Positions 18,189 through 26,931 of a DNA stretch of 38,066 nt are shown piece by piece. A program made the translations under genes and the position numbers. The stretch comes from Heyndrickxia acidiproducens DSM 23148 (GTDB taxonomy: Bacteria; Bacillota; Bacilli; Bacillales; Bacillaceae_C): assembly GCF_000374345.1 (NCBI RefSeq), contig NZ_KB894009.1, positions 1 to 38,066 of the forward strand. Direction: 5' to 3'. Each line of letters starts with the position of its first letter. Position 1 is the stretch's first letter. The notes beneath the pieces are model-generated. The model worked only from the letters and a program-made list of their open reading frames with translations. It did not search any database and was not told the origin of the DNA.

Positions 18189-18833
18189 ATGGCGATCATA
18201 AGCTGGAAAGAGTTTCTAACACCATATAAACAGGCCGTTGATGAATTAAAAGTCAAATTTAAAGGCATGCGTGCCCAATTTGAAAAAGAGCATACCCATA
18301 CACCGATCGAATTTGTAACAGGGCGTGTGAAGCCGATTGCAAGTATATTGGAAAAGGCTGCACTCAAAGGCATTCCGCTTGATCACCTGGAAACGGAAAT
18401 GCAGGACATTGCCGGGGTCAGAATGATGTGCCAGTTTGTCGATGATATTAAGACAGTGGTTGAACTGCTCCGGAAGCGGAATGATTTCCGGATTATCGAA
18501 GAAAAGGACTATATCACGAATAAAAAACCGAGCGGCTACCGTTCTTATCATGTCATTATTGAGTATCCGGTAGAGACGATCCGCGGTGAAAAGAAAATTT
18601 TAGCGGAAATTCAGATCCGCACTTTGGCCATGAACTTCTGGGCCACCATTGAGCATTCCTTAAATTATAAGTATAAAGGCCAGTTCCCGGAAGAAATCAA
18701 TTTGCGGCTGAAACGGGCGGCGGAGGCTGCTTTCCGCCTGGATGAGGAAATGTCGGAAATCCGTGAAGAAATCCAGGAAGCCCAAGTATTTTTTACAAAA
18801 AACAAGGAAAAAGCTGACCAGAAAAAGCAGTGA
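18189..18833 (+). CDS. relQ: Small alarmone synthetase (GTP pyrophosphokinase) RelQ/YjbM
   Basis: This 214-residue single-domain synthetase transfers pyrophosphate from ATP to GDP or GTP to make (p)ppGpp. It lacks the hydrolase and regulatory domains of long Rel proteins. Visible family parts are IEFVTGRVKPIASILEKA, DIAGVRMMCQFVDDI, KPSGYRSYHVIIEYP and the AEIQIRTLAMNFWATIEHSLNYKY block with the catalytic Glu. B. subtilis YjbM (SasB/RelQ) is a tetramer of this type. The gene follows yjbL in the operon and precedes nadK. Confidence 0.95.
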   Translation: MAIISWKEFLTPYKQAVDELKVKFKGMRAQFEKEHTHTPIEFVTGRVKPIASILEKAALKGIPLDHLETEMQDIAGVRMMCQFVDDIKTVVELLRKRNDFRIIEEKDYITNKKPSGYRSYHVIIEYPVETIRGEKKILAEIQIRTLAMNFWATIEHSLNYKYKGQFPEEINLRLKRAAEAAFRLDEEMSEIREEIQEAQVFFTKNKEKADQKKQ

Positions 18834-18887
18834 GCTTTATTTGGTTTTGGCTGGGTTTTCTACTCAAATCGGGGGAAGGTGAGTCAG

Positions 18888-19688
18888 GTGAAATTTGCAG
18901 TTACTTCAAAAGGAAATACGGAATCAAACATTTGGATGCACCAAATCCGTACCTATTTGCAGGACTACGGGCTAACGTACAATGAGGAACAGCCGGATAT
19001 CGTGATCTCAGTCGGCGGCGACGGGACGCTTTTATATGCATTCCACCGCTACAGTTCAAGGCTCGATAAGACTGCATTTGTCGGCGTCCATACCGGGCAT
19101 CTTGGCTTTTATGCTGACTGGGTCCCGGATGAAATTGAAGAATTGGCCGACGCGATTGCCCATCAAACGTTTCAGACGGTTGAATATCCGCTTCTGGAAG
19201 CAACCATCTCATATGAACACGGCGGTATTGAAACAAGATATCTCGCGCTGAACGAGTCAACCGTTAAATGTGTCGACGGGACATTTGTGATGGACGTCGA
19301 AATCCGCGGCGAACATTTTGAACGCTTTCGCGGCGACGGGCTCTGCCTGGCCACCCCGTCCGGGAGTACGGCATATAATAAGGCACTGGGAGGAGCAATT
19401 GTCCATCCCTCGCTGCAGTCGATCCAATTGACGGAAATGGCTTCAATCAACAACAGGGTATTCCGGACAATCGGTTCTCCGCTGATTTTGCCGGCGCACC
19501 ATACATGCGTTTTAAAACCGGTGCGGCAGAAGGACTTTCTCGTCACGGTCGATCATTTAACCCTTCTTCATAAGGAAGTCAAATCAATCCAGTACCGGGT
19601 GGCGAAACAAAAAATCCGTTTCGCCCGCTTCAGGCCGTTTCCGTTTTGGAAAAGGGTCCATGATTCTTTTATTTCAGATTCGGATTAG
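18888..19688 (+). CDS. nadK: NAD kinase
   Basis: This 266-residue enzyme phosphorylates NAD to NADP. The GGDG motif is in [16 protein letters not shown], and the NE/D and nucleotide-binding regions appear as LNESTVK and [22 protein letters not shown] chose GTG 18888 because the product then begins KFAV, as in B. subtilis NadF/PpnKA of the same length; an upstream in-frame GTG at 18879 is merged with the ribosome site. The stop is eight bases before yjbO, so the two are co-transcribed. Confidence 0.95.
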   Translation: MKFAVTSKGNTESNIWMHQIRTYLQDYGLTYNEEQPDIVISVGGDGTLLYAFHRYSSRLDKTAFVGVHTGHLGFYADWVPDEIEELADAIAHQTFQTVEYPLLEATISYEHGGIETRYLALNESTVKCVDGTFVMDVEIRGEHFERFRGDGLCLATPSGSTAYNKALGGAIVHPSLQSIQLTEMASINNRVFRTIGSPLILPAHHTCVLKPVRQKDFLVTVDHLTLLHKEVKSIQYRVAKQKIRFARFRPFPFWKRVHDSFISDSD

Positions 19689-19696
19689 GTGGAAAT

Positions 19697-20566
19697 ATGG
19701 CCCAGTTTACTTTAACCTGGCAGATCGGAACGCAGGATACGAGCCGGGAACTGAAAGCATTTTTAAAAGAAAAGCGAATTTCCAAACGCGCGCTGGCCGC
19801 TATCAAATTCCGCGGCGGCCGCATCCGCGTAAACGGCAGCGAAGAAAATGTCCGCTACCGTCTGCAGGCAGGGGATGTGGTCGAGATTGTGTTTCCAAAA
19901 GAAATCCCAAGCCCTTCTTTGCAGCCGGATCACATCCCGTTTGAACGCATATATGAGGATGGGAGCTTGATGGTTGTCAATAAACCGGCTTTTATGAATA
20001 CAATTCCATCGCGGGAACACCCGTCAGGCAGCCTTGCCAATGCGATCATGGGCTATTATCAGGAGTCCGGTACTGAATCCGCGATCCATATTGTCACGCG
20101 CCTTGACCGCAATACATCAGGGCTTGTCCTCGTCGCGAAAAACAGCTATGTCCATTTTTTATGCAGCCGGATGCAGCAAAAACGGCTCATCCACCGCGTA
20201 TATGAAGCATTTGCAGAAGGCATCTTTGCAGAAAAAAGCGGCGTGATTGAAGCGCCAATCGGGCGAAAAGACACCAGCATTATTGAGCGGGAAGTCCGTG
20301 CAGACGGCCAATTTGCCCGTACCCATTATGAGGTGATCCGCCAATTCCCGGACTTTGCCCATGTCAAACTTTGGCTGGATACCGGGCGTACCCACCAGAT
20401 CCGCGTCCATTTGTCGCATATCGGGCACCCTCTAGCCGGGGATGATTTGTATGGGGGCAGCACGGAACTTTATTCAAGGCAAGCTTTGCATTGCAGCGGG
20501 CTGCATTTTGAACACCCGATTTCGCATCAGGGCATGCATTTTCATTCCGAGGTTCCGTTTTTGTGA
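19697..20566 (+). CDS. yjbO: RluA-family pseudouridine synthase YjbO
   Basis: This 289-residue RNA-modifying enzyme has an N-terminal S4-like RNA-binding segment (KRALAAIKFRGGRIRVNG). The catalytic core has the RLDRNTSGL motif, whose Asp is the nucleophile. The usual HRLD reads TRLD here. GRTHQIRVHLSHIGHPLAGD is the conserved C-terminal motif. The RNA target is not deducible from sequence. It ends the yjbL-yjbM-nadK-yjbO operon, and its stop is followed at once by the first 52-bp repeat array rather than a simple terminator. Confidence 0.93.
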   Translation: MAQFTLTWQIGTQDTSRELKAFLKEKRISKRALAAIKFRGGRIRVNGSEENVRYRLQAGDVVEIVFPKEIPSPSLQPDHIPFERIYEDGSLMVVNKPAFMNTIPSREHPSGSLANAIMGYYQESGTESAIHIVTRLDRNTSGLVLVAKNSYVHFLCSRMQQKRLIHRVYEAFAEGIFAEKSGVIEAPIGRKDTSIIEREVRADGQFARTHYEVIRQFPDFAHVKLWLDTGRTHQIRVHLSHIGHPLAGDDLYGGSTELYSRQALHCSGLHFEHPISHQGMHFHSEVPFL

Positions 20567-20576
20567 CAAAGGGAAA

Positions 20577-21052
20577 ACCTTCATCACGATGATGAAGGAC
20601 ATTAGGCATGAATTTTATTGGTGGAAAGTCGTTCATCGGCCAGATGAAGGACGATGGGGCCGAATTTTTGGGGCGAAATGACGTTCATAAGCTCGATGAA
20701 GGACATTAGGCATGAATATTTTTGCTGAAATGACGTTCATAAGCCCGATGAAGGACATTAGGCATGAAATTTTTAGTCGAAATGACGTTCATCGACCAGA
20801 TGAAGGACGATAGGGCCGAATTTTTGGGGCGGAAAGTCGTTCATAAGCCCGATGAAGGACATTAGGTATAAATATTTTTGCTGAAATGATGTTCATAAGC
20901 CCGATGAAGGACATTAGGTATAAATATTTTTGCTGAAATGACGTTCATAAGCCCGATGAACGTCATTAGGCATGAATATTTTTGCTGAAATGACGTTCAT
21001 CAACCCCATAAGGACATTAGTCTCAAATTTTTCGCATGGAAAGTCGTTCATT
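20577..21052. repeat. Tandem array, 52-bp period, ten units (array 1)
   Basis: The core (C/G)TTCAT recurs at 20579, 20631, 20683, 20735, 20787, 20839, 20891, 20943, 20995 and 21046: eight intervals of exactly 52 bp and a last of 51. Each unit is a TTCAT-N7-ATGAA stem-loop plus a linker with a short T-run. The unit at 20943 has a perfect 9-bp stem, GACGTTCAT with ATGAACGTC. Two linker types alternate; the GGCCGAATTTTTGGGG type recurs at 20631 and 20787, a 156-bp higher-order repeat. The array lies between the convergent genes yjbO and prpE and encodes nothing, since 52 is not a multiple of three. Confidence 0.92.
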
Positions 21053-21080
21053 TCTGGGAATTCAAGAACGTGCATGAATC

Positions 21081-21818
21081 TTAATCAAATGTCCTGAATT
21101 TTTCTTCCACGAACGGCATGGACGAGGGGACCGATACGGTTTCGATATCAGGATAGCGCAGCGCTGTGAGTTTGCCGCCAAATACGCAGCCGGTATCAAT
21201 ATTTACGGTATGACCGGCAAAACGCGGCTCTTTTACAGGTGTGTGGCCGTAAACAATCCAGCCATCGCCCATGTCTGCCTTTGCCCAGTCGCGGCGCACA
21301 GGTGTTCCGTCAGGGTTCTTCTCTCCGGTAATGTCACCGTAGAGGGCAAAAGTTTGAATGGCTTTGTTCATGCGCCCAATATTTTTGCGTTTGATGCCGG
21401 CATGGACAATGACCAGTTTGCCGCTATCCAGCACCTGATAAAGCGGGGATTTTTCATAAAGCTCGATAAATTGGCGGCGGTGCCGCTGCTGCTCTTTTGG
21501 TGGACATGCTTTTAGTTCGGCTACTGTTGTTTCCAGCCCGTGCGTTTGCTGCACATTTCTGCCCAAAAAATAACGGTACAGTTTATTGCAGTGATTGCCG
21601 GGTACATAGGTGGCAAGTCCTTTTTTCCAAAGTCTCCAAACCGTATCGGCCACTTGCAGGGATTTTGGCCCGCGGTCAGTCAGATCCCCGACGAATCCAA
21701 GCATCCGCTTTCCCGGGTGGACAGGCATGCCTTTCTCCCAATCATACCCCAGCTTTTCTGTCAGTTCTTTTAGTTCATCCATACAGCCGTGAATATCGCC
21801 AATCATATCAATTTGCAT
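21081..21818 (-). CDS. prpE: PrpE, metallophosphoesterase (Ap4A hydrolase / protein phosphatase)
   Basis: This 245-residue calcineurin-like phosphoesterase has the metal-binding motifs GDIHG (7-11), GDLTDRG, GNH and a C-terminal GHT (VYGHTPV). The B. subtilis homologue hydrolyses diadenosine tetraphosphate asymmetrically and has been reported as a protein phosphatase affecting germination. GGAG precedes ATG 21818. It is monocistronic, convergent with yjbO across the repeat array and divergent from yjbQ. Confidence 0.94.
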   Translation of the reverse strand: MQIDMIGDIHGCMDELKELTEKLGYDWEKGMPVHPGKRMLGFVGDLTDRGPKSLQVADTVWRLWKKGLATYVPGNHCNKLYRYFLGRNVQQTHGLETTVAELKACPPKEQQRHRRQFIELYEKSPLYQVLDSGKLVIVHAGIKRKNIGRMNKAIQTFALYGDITGEKNPDGTPVRRDWAKADMGDGWIVYGHTPVKEPRFAGHTVNIDTGCVFGGKLTALRYPDIETVSVPSSMPFVEEKFRTFD

Positions 21819-21866
21819 TGTTTTTTCTCCTTCATTGTTTTCTCACCTTTATATGAAAAAACCCGT

Positions 21867-21900
21867 ATGATTTTACTTTTTCCCAAAAATCATGTACATT
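21867..21900 (+). promoter_or_regulatory. Promoter of yjbQ with overlapping inverted repeat
   Basis: TTTACT (21872-21877), a 17-base spacer and TACATT (21895-21900) form a plausible promoter. ATGATTTT (21867-21874) and AAAATCAT (21886-21893) form an 8-bp inverted repeat across the -35 and spacer, a likely operator or structured DNA site. Confidence 0.55.
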
Positions 21901-21925
21901 ATTTCAAAAAAAGGGGGACTTGCTT

Positions 21926-23767
21926 TTGGAATCAAGTTCATTATTTTCACTTGTCATCGTAATGGTTGCGGCATTTATCACCCCGGTTTTGCTGCACCGT
22001 CTAAAACTTCATTTTATTCCGGTTGTCGTCGGGGAAATTCTGATGGGCCTTATTATCGGAAAAAGCGGCTTCGATCTGATTGAAAAAGATATGTGGCTGA
22101 ATACATTATCGACACTCGGCTTTATCTTCTTAATGTTTTTAAGCGGGCTTGAAATTGATTTTACCGCGTTTTCAACATCAAAAAATGCCACAACCCGCCC
22201 AAACGGGAAAAAAGTGCCAAACCGGCTGAAAACCGCCTTGGCCATTTTTGCAGGCATCTTCATTCTTTCCATCGGGCTTTCCTATCTTTTCGTACGAAGC
22301 GGACTGATTGATAACCTCTTTCTCATGACATTAATCATCTCAACGATTTCCCTTGGTGTTGTTGTCCCGACCTTGAAAGATGCGCGCTTGATGAAGTCGG
22401 AGATCGGCCAGATCATTTTGCTGATCGCCGTGATTGCCGACTTGGCAACGATGGTTTTACTTGCAGCCTTTGTCTCGATGTCAAGCGAGGGTGGCGGGAA
22501 GATGTGGCTGCTGCTGATTTTACTGGCAGCCGGGATGGTGCTTTACGCCGCTGCCCGGATTTTAAAAAACCGGCCGTTTTATGAAACACTTTCCGCAGGC
22601 ACGGTTCAGCTCGGCACACGGGCAATCTTCGCGCTCATTATTATCCTCGTTGCTTTATCTGAATCAGTCGGCGCCGAAAATATTTTGGGGGCGTTTCTGG
22701 CAGGGGCGCTTGTTTCATTGCTGTCGCCGAATCAGGAAATGGTCACAAAACTGGACTCATTCGGTTACGGCTTTTTCATTCCAATCTTCTTTGTGATGGT
22801 TGGGGTGGAATTAAATATCTGGTCACTTTTCGGCAATCCAAAACTGCTTTTGGCTATTCCGCTGTTTATGCTCGCCTTTTTCGTATCAAAATGGATCCCG
22901 ATGCTGTGGCTGAAAAAATGGTATGACACAAAAACCGTTCTCGCCTCCGCTTTTTTGCTGACCTCCACTTTATCGCTTGTGATTGCGGCGGCAAAAATTG
23001 CTGAGCGGATGGGCGCCATCAGTTCGGAAATGAGCGGTACTTTTATTTTGGTGGCTGTTTTGACCTGTATCATTACGCCGATTCTGTTCCGGAAATTCTT
23101 GCCGCAGGATGAGCACCAGGAACGGAAGAAGAAGGTTGTATTTATCGGGGCCAACCAATGGACGATGCCGTTAAGCCTGGAACTGGAACCATCCCAATAT
23201 GAACCGGTTTTAATCCATACGACATTGGACAAAGAGGACCAACATCATGATTCTGTTTTCAATATAAACGAAGTGGAAGACTATGAGAAGGAAACACTTG
23301 AAAAAGCGGGAGTGCTTGAAGCAGACATTCTCATGTTTATGACAGGAAACGAAGCGTTGAATGCTGCGCTCGCCAGGTGGGCAAAAGAGCATGGTGCCAA
23401 GCGGGTGATTGCCCGGATTGAATCCCCGGAAATTGCGGAGGAAATAAAGGCTGCCAATATTGAAGACTTCTCGACATTGTTATCGACAAAAGCATTGCTG
23501 CGGGCTTTAATTGAGTCGCCAAATTTATGGAAGTTCTTAACCGATAAGGATAGTTCCCTGCATGAAATCCAGATGCAAAACCGCAAATTTGAAGGCATAC
23601 GTTTAAGGCATTTTCCATTTACCGGAGATGTGATTTTTGTCCGGATTTTCCGCGGCAAAGACTCGATTGTCCCGCATGGCGATACCGAACTTCATGTGAA
23701 CGACCGTTTAATTGTTACAGGATCTGAAACCTATGTCGAAGAACTGCGGCAGCAAATAGCGTATTAA
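21926..23767 (+). CDS. yjbQ: Monovalent cation:proton antiporter YjbQ (CPA2 family)
   Basis: This 613-residue protein has an N-terminal Na+/H+-exchanger domain with about twelve membrane segments (residues 1-385). A cytoplasmic regulatory part follows: a TrkA-N-like domain starting VVFIGANQW and a TrkA-C domain near the end (HGDTELHVNDRLIVTGSE). It resembles KefB/GerN-type K+ or Na+ antiporters. I chose TTG 21926 because AAGGGGG is eight bases upstream; TTG 21920 is too close. The length equals that of B. subtilis YjbQ. In B. subtilis thiamine genes lie between yjbQ and fabI; they are absent here. Confidence 0.92.
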   Translation: MESSSLFSLVIVMVAAFITPVLLHRLKLHFIPVVVGEILMGLIIGKSGFDLIEKDMWLNTLSTLGFIFLMFLSGLEIDFTAFSTSKNATTRPNGKKVPNRLKTALAIFAGIFILSIGLSYLFVRSGLIDNLFLMTLIISTISLGVVVPTLKDARLMKSEIGQIILLIAVIADLATMVLLAAFVSMSSEGGGKMWLLLILLAAGMVLYAAARILKNRPFYETLSAGTVQLGTRAIFALIIILVALSESVGAENILGAFLAGALVSLLSPNQEMVTKLDSFGYGFFIPIFFVMVGVELNIWSLFGNPKLLLAIPLFMLAFFVSKWIPMLWLKKWYDTKTVLASAFLLTSTLSLVIAAAKIAERMGAISSEMSGTFILVAVLTCIITPILFRKFLPQDEHQERKKKVVFIGANQWTMPLSLELEPSQYEPVLIHTTLDKEDQHHDSVFNINEVEDYEKETLEKAGVLEADILMFMTGNEALNAALARWAKEHGAKRVIARIESPEIAEEIKAANIEDFSTLLSTKALLRALIESPNLWKFLTDKDSSLHEIQMQNRKFEGIRLRHFPFTGDVIFVRIFRGKDSIVPHGDTELHVNDRLIVTGSETYVEELRQQIAY

Positions 23768-23783
23768 AGGCAGCATCCGCGCT

Positions 23784-23811
23784 TTGCAAAACTGGAAACT
23801 TCATGTAAAAT
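23784..23811 (+). promoter_or_regulatory. Promoter of fabI
   Basis: TTGCAA (23784-23789), a 16-base spacer and TAAAAT (23806-23811) form a plausible sigma-A promoter. Its -10 abuts the FapR operator. Confidence 0.65.
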
Positions 23812-23827
23812 TGGTACTAGGTACTAA
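23811..23827. promoter_or_regulatory. FapR operator upstream of fabI
   Basis: TTGGTACTAGGTACTAA matches the 17-base FapR palindrome (TTAGTACCTGNTACTAA type), with nearly symmetric half-sites. It overlaps the end of the -10 and the start region, where FapR represses fatty-acid synthesis genes until malonyl-CoA accumulates. Confidence 0.82.
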
Positions 23828-23864
23828 AAACACGTATTAAATGTTAAAAAAAGGAGTTAATGAG

Positions 23865-24644
23865 ATGAATTTGTCTTTAGAAGGAAAAACATATGTTGTG
23901 ATGGGGGTCGCAAACAAACGCAGCATCGCCTGGGGAATTGCCCAATCGCTTGATGCAGCAGGCGCACGGATCATTTTTACATACGCAATGGAACGGAATG
24001 AAAAAAGTATCCGTGAACTCGCAGCGACTTTAAACGGGAAAGATTCGATGTTTCTTCAATGCAATGTGGAAAGCGATGAAGACATCCGGTCCTGTTTCCA
24101 AATCATCAAACAGGAGGTTGGCTCAATCAGCGGGATTGCCCACTGTATTGCATTTGCGAAAAAAGAAGAATTAAAAGGCGATTACACCAATGTAACCCGC
24201 GAAGGTTTTCTGCTTGCCCATAATATCAGTGCTTACTCCTTATCAGCGATTGCAAAGGCCGTAAAAGAACTGGAACTGATGCCAAACGGGGGCAGCATCG
24301 TGACCCTCACATATCTTGGCGGCGAACGCGTGATGGAAAATTACAATATTATGGGTGTGGCAAAAGCGTCCCTGCAGGCAAGTGTCAAATACCTGGCATA
24401 TGATCTCGGCAAGCAAAATATCCGTGTGAATGCTATCTCAGCGGGACCGATCCGTACTTTGTCGGCAAAAGGCGTCAGCGGCTTTAACGGCATCTTAAAA
24501 GTCATGGAAGAAAAGGCACCGCTCCATCGCGGCGTTGATACCCGCGAAGTCGGCGATACCGCGCTGTTTTTGTTCAGCGATTTATCGCGTGCGATTACCG
24601 GCGAAAACATTCATGTCGATGCCGGTTATCATGTCATGGGGTAA
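23865..24644 (+). CDS. fabI: Enoyl-[acyl-carrier-protein] reductase FabI
   Basis: This 259-residue short-chain dehydrogenase-type enzyme reduces enoyl-ACP in the last step of each fatty-acid elongation cycle. The nucleotide-binding start is VVMGVANKRSIAWGIA. The catalytic Tyr-x6-Lys is in YNIMGVAKASL and the AGPIRTLSAKGVSGFN loop follows. I chose ATG 23865, eight bases after AAGGAG; an upstream in-frame start has no support. It is monocistronic, with its own FapR-controlled promoter and a terminator. Confidence 0.96.
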   Translation: MNLSLEGKTYVVMGVANKRSIAWGIAQSLDAAGARIIFTYAMERNEKSIRELAATLNGKDSMFLQCNVESDEDIRSCFQIIKQEVGSISGIAHCIAFAKKEELKGDYTNVTREGFLLAHNISAYSLSAIAKAVKELELMPNGGSIVTLTYLGGERVMENYNIMGVAKASLQASVKYLAYDLGKQNIRVNAISAGPIRTLSAKGVSGFNGILKVMEEKAPLHRGVDTREVGDTALFLFSDLSRAITGENIHVDAGYHVMG

Positions 24645-24662
24645 TAGGCAGTTTAAATGAGA

Positions 24663-24694
24663 AAAAGCCAAGATGGTTCACCATCTTGGCTTTT
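24663..24694. terminator. Bidirectional terminator after fabI
   Basis: AAAAGCCAAGATGG (24663-24676) pairs perfectly with CCATCTTGGCTTTT (24681-24694), a 14-bp stem with a four-base loop. The convergent spore-surface candidate gene could use it too. Confidence 0.92.
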
Positions 24695-24726
24695 ACCTTA
24701 TCTGCATGCAGAAACCCGGGAAAGGA

Positions 24727-25416
24727 TTAGTATTTATCATCTTTATATTTCTTATGGTTTTGATTGTCTTCAATTTCTGCAGCTGAGAAGGTGTAGCTGA
24801 CCACATTTTGAGGCGTCAGTGTAATGGTTCCAAGCAGTGTAGGTGCAACTCCCGGAATCGTTGTACCCGGAGCAAAAGTACCGAGATCAATGGTTAAGAA
24901 GTATTCATTTTCACCTTTTGAAGGATCTGTATCAACAGCGTGAATTGTAGTTGTCACGTTTTCAAAAAGCAGGGTAACGAGTCCTCCAGTGAGGATTGCA
25001 ATCCCGGAAATGCCGCTTTCGTCCGTTTTCTGAGAGATGAGTGTCGTACCGGAAGAACTTCTTCTCCAGATCCTGAAGGTTGCCGGGATGGTTAACGGAA
25101 TGACGATACCCGCTGCTGCACCTGTAATGGCCGTAATTAATGCTGCAAGTGTTACACCCAGCGGCAGGTCTGTTGGCGACCACTCGACAGTTGCCAGTAA
25201 TGAAACGCGGTCATCATAATCGTCGACTTTTACATCCACTTCCGCAATGGCACTTGCCATGTTAAAGACTCCTGTCGTCGGTACCGGTACGGATGGCGAT
25301 TGATCGACATCAAATTCCGCAAGAAGCCCTTGTTCGTCGTCATTTTGATGATGTTTATGTGATTTGCGGCGGCAGCTGTCTTTTGATTCATATGAGTCAT
25401 AATAAGATTTTGACAT
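24727..25416 (-). CDS. Hypothetical protein, candidate spore-surface/exosporium component
   Basis: I do not recognise a named family for this 229-residue protein. The N-terminus is Ser/Tyr/His-rich and hydrophilic (SYYDSYESKDS, KSHKHH), like many coat proteins. Residues about 50-205 show alternating short strands, with a hydrophobic Ala/Ile-rich segment near 90-112 and many Thr/Val residues, suggesting a beta-sandwich. The tail is charged (NQNHKKYKDDKY). There is no signal peptide. AAAGGAGG precedes ATG 25416. It lies between fabI and the coat genes cotO and cotZ and converges on fabI. The spore-surface role is inferred from context and composition only. Confidence 0.6.
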   Translation of the reverse strand: MSKSYYDSYESKDSCRRKSHKHHQNDDEQGLLAEFDVDQSPSVPVPTTGVFNMASAIAEVDVKVDDYDDRVSLLATVEWSPTDLPLGVTLAALITAITGAAAGIVIPLTIPATFRIWRRSSSGTTLISQKTDESGISGIAILTGGLVTLLFENVTTTIHAVDTDPSKGENEYFLTIDLGTFAPGTTIPGVAPTLLGTITLTPQNVVSYTFSAAEIEDNQNHKKYKDDKY

Positions 25417-25721
25417 TTAAATGCCTCCTTTCGTTTTGGTAATATATACTACTCAATTGGTCTATCTTTGGAATAGGCAAATCATAGAGTATAAAAACAC
25501 ATTTTCAGTACGGTTGCGGCAAGACAGATGCAAAAAAAGAAAAATGTGCAGTCCATCCTGTTGAAACTGCGGATACAGGTTGTACTTTCCATACATAAGA
25601 TAAAATAAAAATATTCATAAAACACGTACCCCTTTTACAGCCCTCCAAAAATAGGCACATTTCTCATTTCCGCGCATAGTTATAAAGCGAGTTAGAAATC
25701 AGGAGGAGGGACCTTTTAAAT
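25417..25721. other. Divergent intergenic region before cotO
   Basis: About 300 bp with no ORF separates the minus-strand hypothetical gene from cotO. A sigma-K-like CATAGAGTA occurs at 25483-25491 without a matching -35. The better candidate lies at 25657-25684. Confidence 0.5.
25657..25684 (+). promoter_or_regulatory. Candidate sigma-K promoter of cotO
   Basis: AC (25657-25658), 16 bases, then CATAGTTATA (25675-25684) resembles the sigma-K pattern AC-N16/17-CATANNNTA, with one base offset in the -10. It lies about 40 bp before cotO. Confidence 0.45.
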
Positions 25722-26387
25722 ATGAAGGGAAATCAGTACAGCAGCCAAAAGCCGCTACTTTATATCATCCAGCCCAAAAATTATCCGCTCGCAGTAAATA
25801 TGCAGAACATGTACAGAAATGTGCTGGATGAAAAAAAGCATATTGGCAGAGATGAAAAAGCTGATGGCGAAACTGACGATACAACAGAAATTCAACTTGC
25901 TGAAGAGGATAAACCGATCCCCCAGGATGAAGCCTTCCATGAAGAAATGGTGCTGCCGGATGAAAAAATTGCGGCTGCAAAAGAAGCAGGACAAGAACAG
26001 GCTGCCGAATCGGAGAGGAACCTGGTGATAGAATCGGCAGAAAGAGAACCGGCAGAAGAGAACGCTCAACCGGAACCGGCAGAAACAGAGCTGGAAGAAA
26101 TGGATGGCACAGGCAAAATTGGCCGCGAAATGGAAGAAGAAATCATACATCCTGCCGCCAGAAAACGGTTCAAAGAAATGACCATTCCCGAAAAAATCGG
26201 TTTTTTAATTCATAAGCCGGGATTTCTTCCGGAAATTCCTGTGATGATTCAAACGAATGGTACAGCCTATCGGGCGATTGTACTTGAGCTTGTACAAGAC
26301 CAATTATCCATCATGCCTTTTACTTCAATGGAAACGGTTTGGCTCGGCGTAGACGAAATAATGGATATAAAATTATTGGTTTATTAA
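25722..26387 (+). CDS. cotO: Spore coat morphogenetic protein CotO
   Basis: This 221-residue protein matches CotO (YjbX). The N-terminal PLLYIIQPKNYPLA segment and the C-terminal block MTIPEKIGFLIHKPGFLPEI followed by RAIVLELVQDQLSIM and a VWLGVDEIMDIKLL end are the conserved parts. Between them (about 45-140) is a long acidic region rich in Glu, typical of the variable middle of CotO. In B. subtilis it is needed for late coat assembly with CotH and CotE. AGGAGGAGGG precedes ATG 25722. Neighbouring cotZ supports the call. Confidence 0.88.
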   Translation: MKGNQYSSQKPLLYIIQPKNYPLAVNMQNMYRNVLDEKKHIGRDEKADGETDDTTEIQLAEEDKPIPQDEAFHEEMVLPDEKIAAAKEAGQEQAAESERNLVIESAEREPAEENAQPEPAETELEEMDGTGKIGREMEEEIIHPAARKRFKEMTIPEKIGFLIHKPGFLPEIPVMIQTNGTAYRAIVLELVQDQLSIMPFTSMETVWLGVDEIMDIKLLVY

Positions 26388-26402
26388 CAGCCAGCCGGTA
26401 AA

Positions 26403-26432
26403 AAAGTCGATAAGCGGCAACTTATCGACTTT
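26403..26432. terminator. Bidirectional terminator between cotO and cotZ
   Basis: AAAGTCGATAAG (26403-26414) pairs perfectly with CTTATCGACTTT (26421-26432), lying between two convergent genes. Confidence 0.88.
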
Positions 26433-26441
26433 ACCCTGAAA

Positions 26442-26888
26442 TTATAGGCTGACAAAAGTGTCTTCAAGGCATTGGATTGCACTAAAGAAGGTTAAATCAA
26501 CGGTAATGCAAGTATCGGTTGCTTCGAAACGTACTCTTGAGTGGTCGCCATGATCATCATCACATGCACATTTTAAAACGCGGACGACAGCGCAGCATCC
26601 ATCAACATTCTCTACTCTTAAAAATTTGGATTCCTCGCAAAAGTCATCACAACTTTCAAAGTAGTCATTTTTGTATACTGGTTCAAAAGGTTTACCATCT
26701 TTTGTATATAGAATGAATGGACGTGTATTCACATGCGAATGATGTCCCTTGTTCCCTCCCAGCACAGGATTCAGGCAGTTGGTCGGACAGCTGCTGTCTT
26801 CAACTGCAGCGTCTTGGATATCGTTGATAAAGTGTACGACGTCGCAAACGCAAGCGTGGGAGTGGTTATCATAGGATTTACTGCTCAT
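26442..26888 (-). CDS. cotZ: Cysteine-rich spore coat/exosporium protein CotZ (CotY/CotZ family)
   Basis: This 148-residue protein is rich in Cys and His. It has the family's CVCDVVHFINDIQDA opening, the CPTNCLNPVLGG segment, and later Cys pairs (SCDDFCEESKF, GCCAVVRVLKCACDDD). Such proteins self-assemble and cross-link by disulfides into the insoluble crust or exosporium of spores. In B. subtilis CotZ is the crust morphogenetic protein and works near CotO. AAGGAGT precedes ATG 26888. Only one member of the pair cotY/cotZ is present in the window. Confidence 0.9.
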   Translation of the reverse strand: MSSKSYDNHSHACVCDVVHFINDIQDAAVEDSSCPTNCLNPVLGGNKGHHSHVNTRPFILYTKDGKPFEPVYKNDYFESCDDFCEESKFLRVENVDGCCAVVRVLKCACDDDHGDHSRVRFEATDTCITVDLTFFSAIQCLEDTFVSL

Positions 26889-26931
26889 TCTTTATTCAAC
26901 TCCTTCACTATATTTTGGTTTCATTACACTA

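Noticed and set aside
20577..21052. CRISPR array
   Set aside because: Units have regular 52-bp spacing, but the linkers are themselves repeated and related rather than unique spacers, and no cas genes are near.
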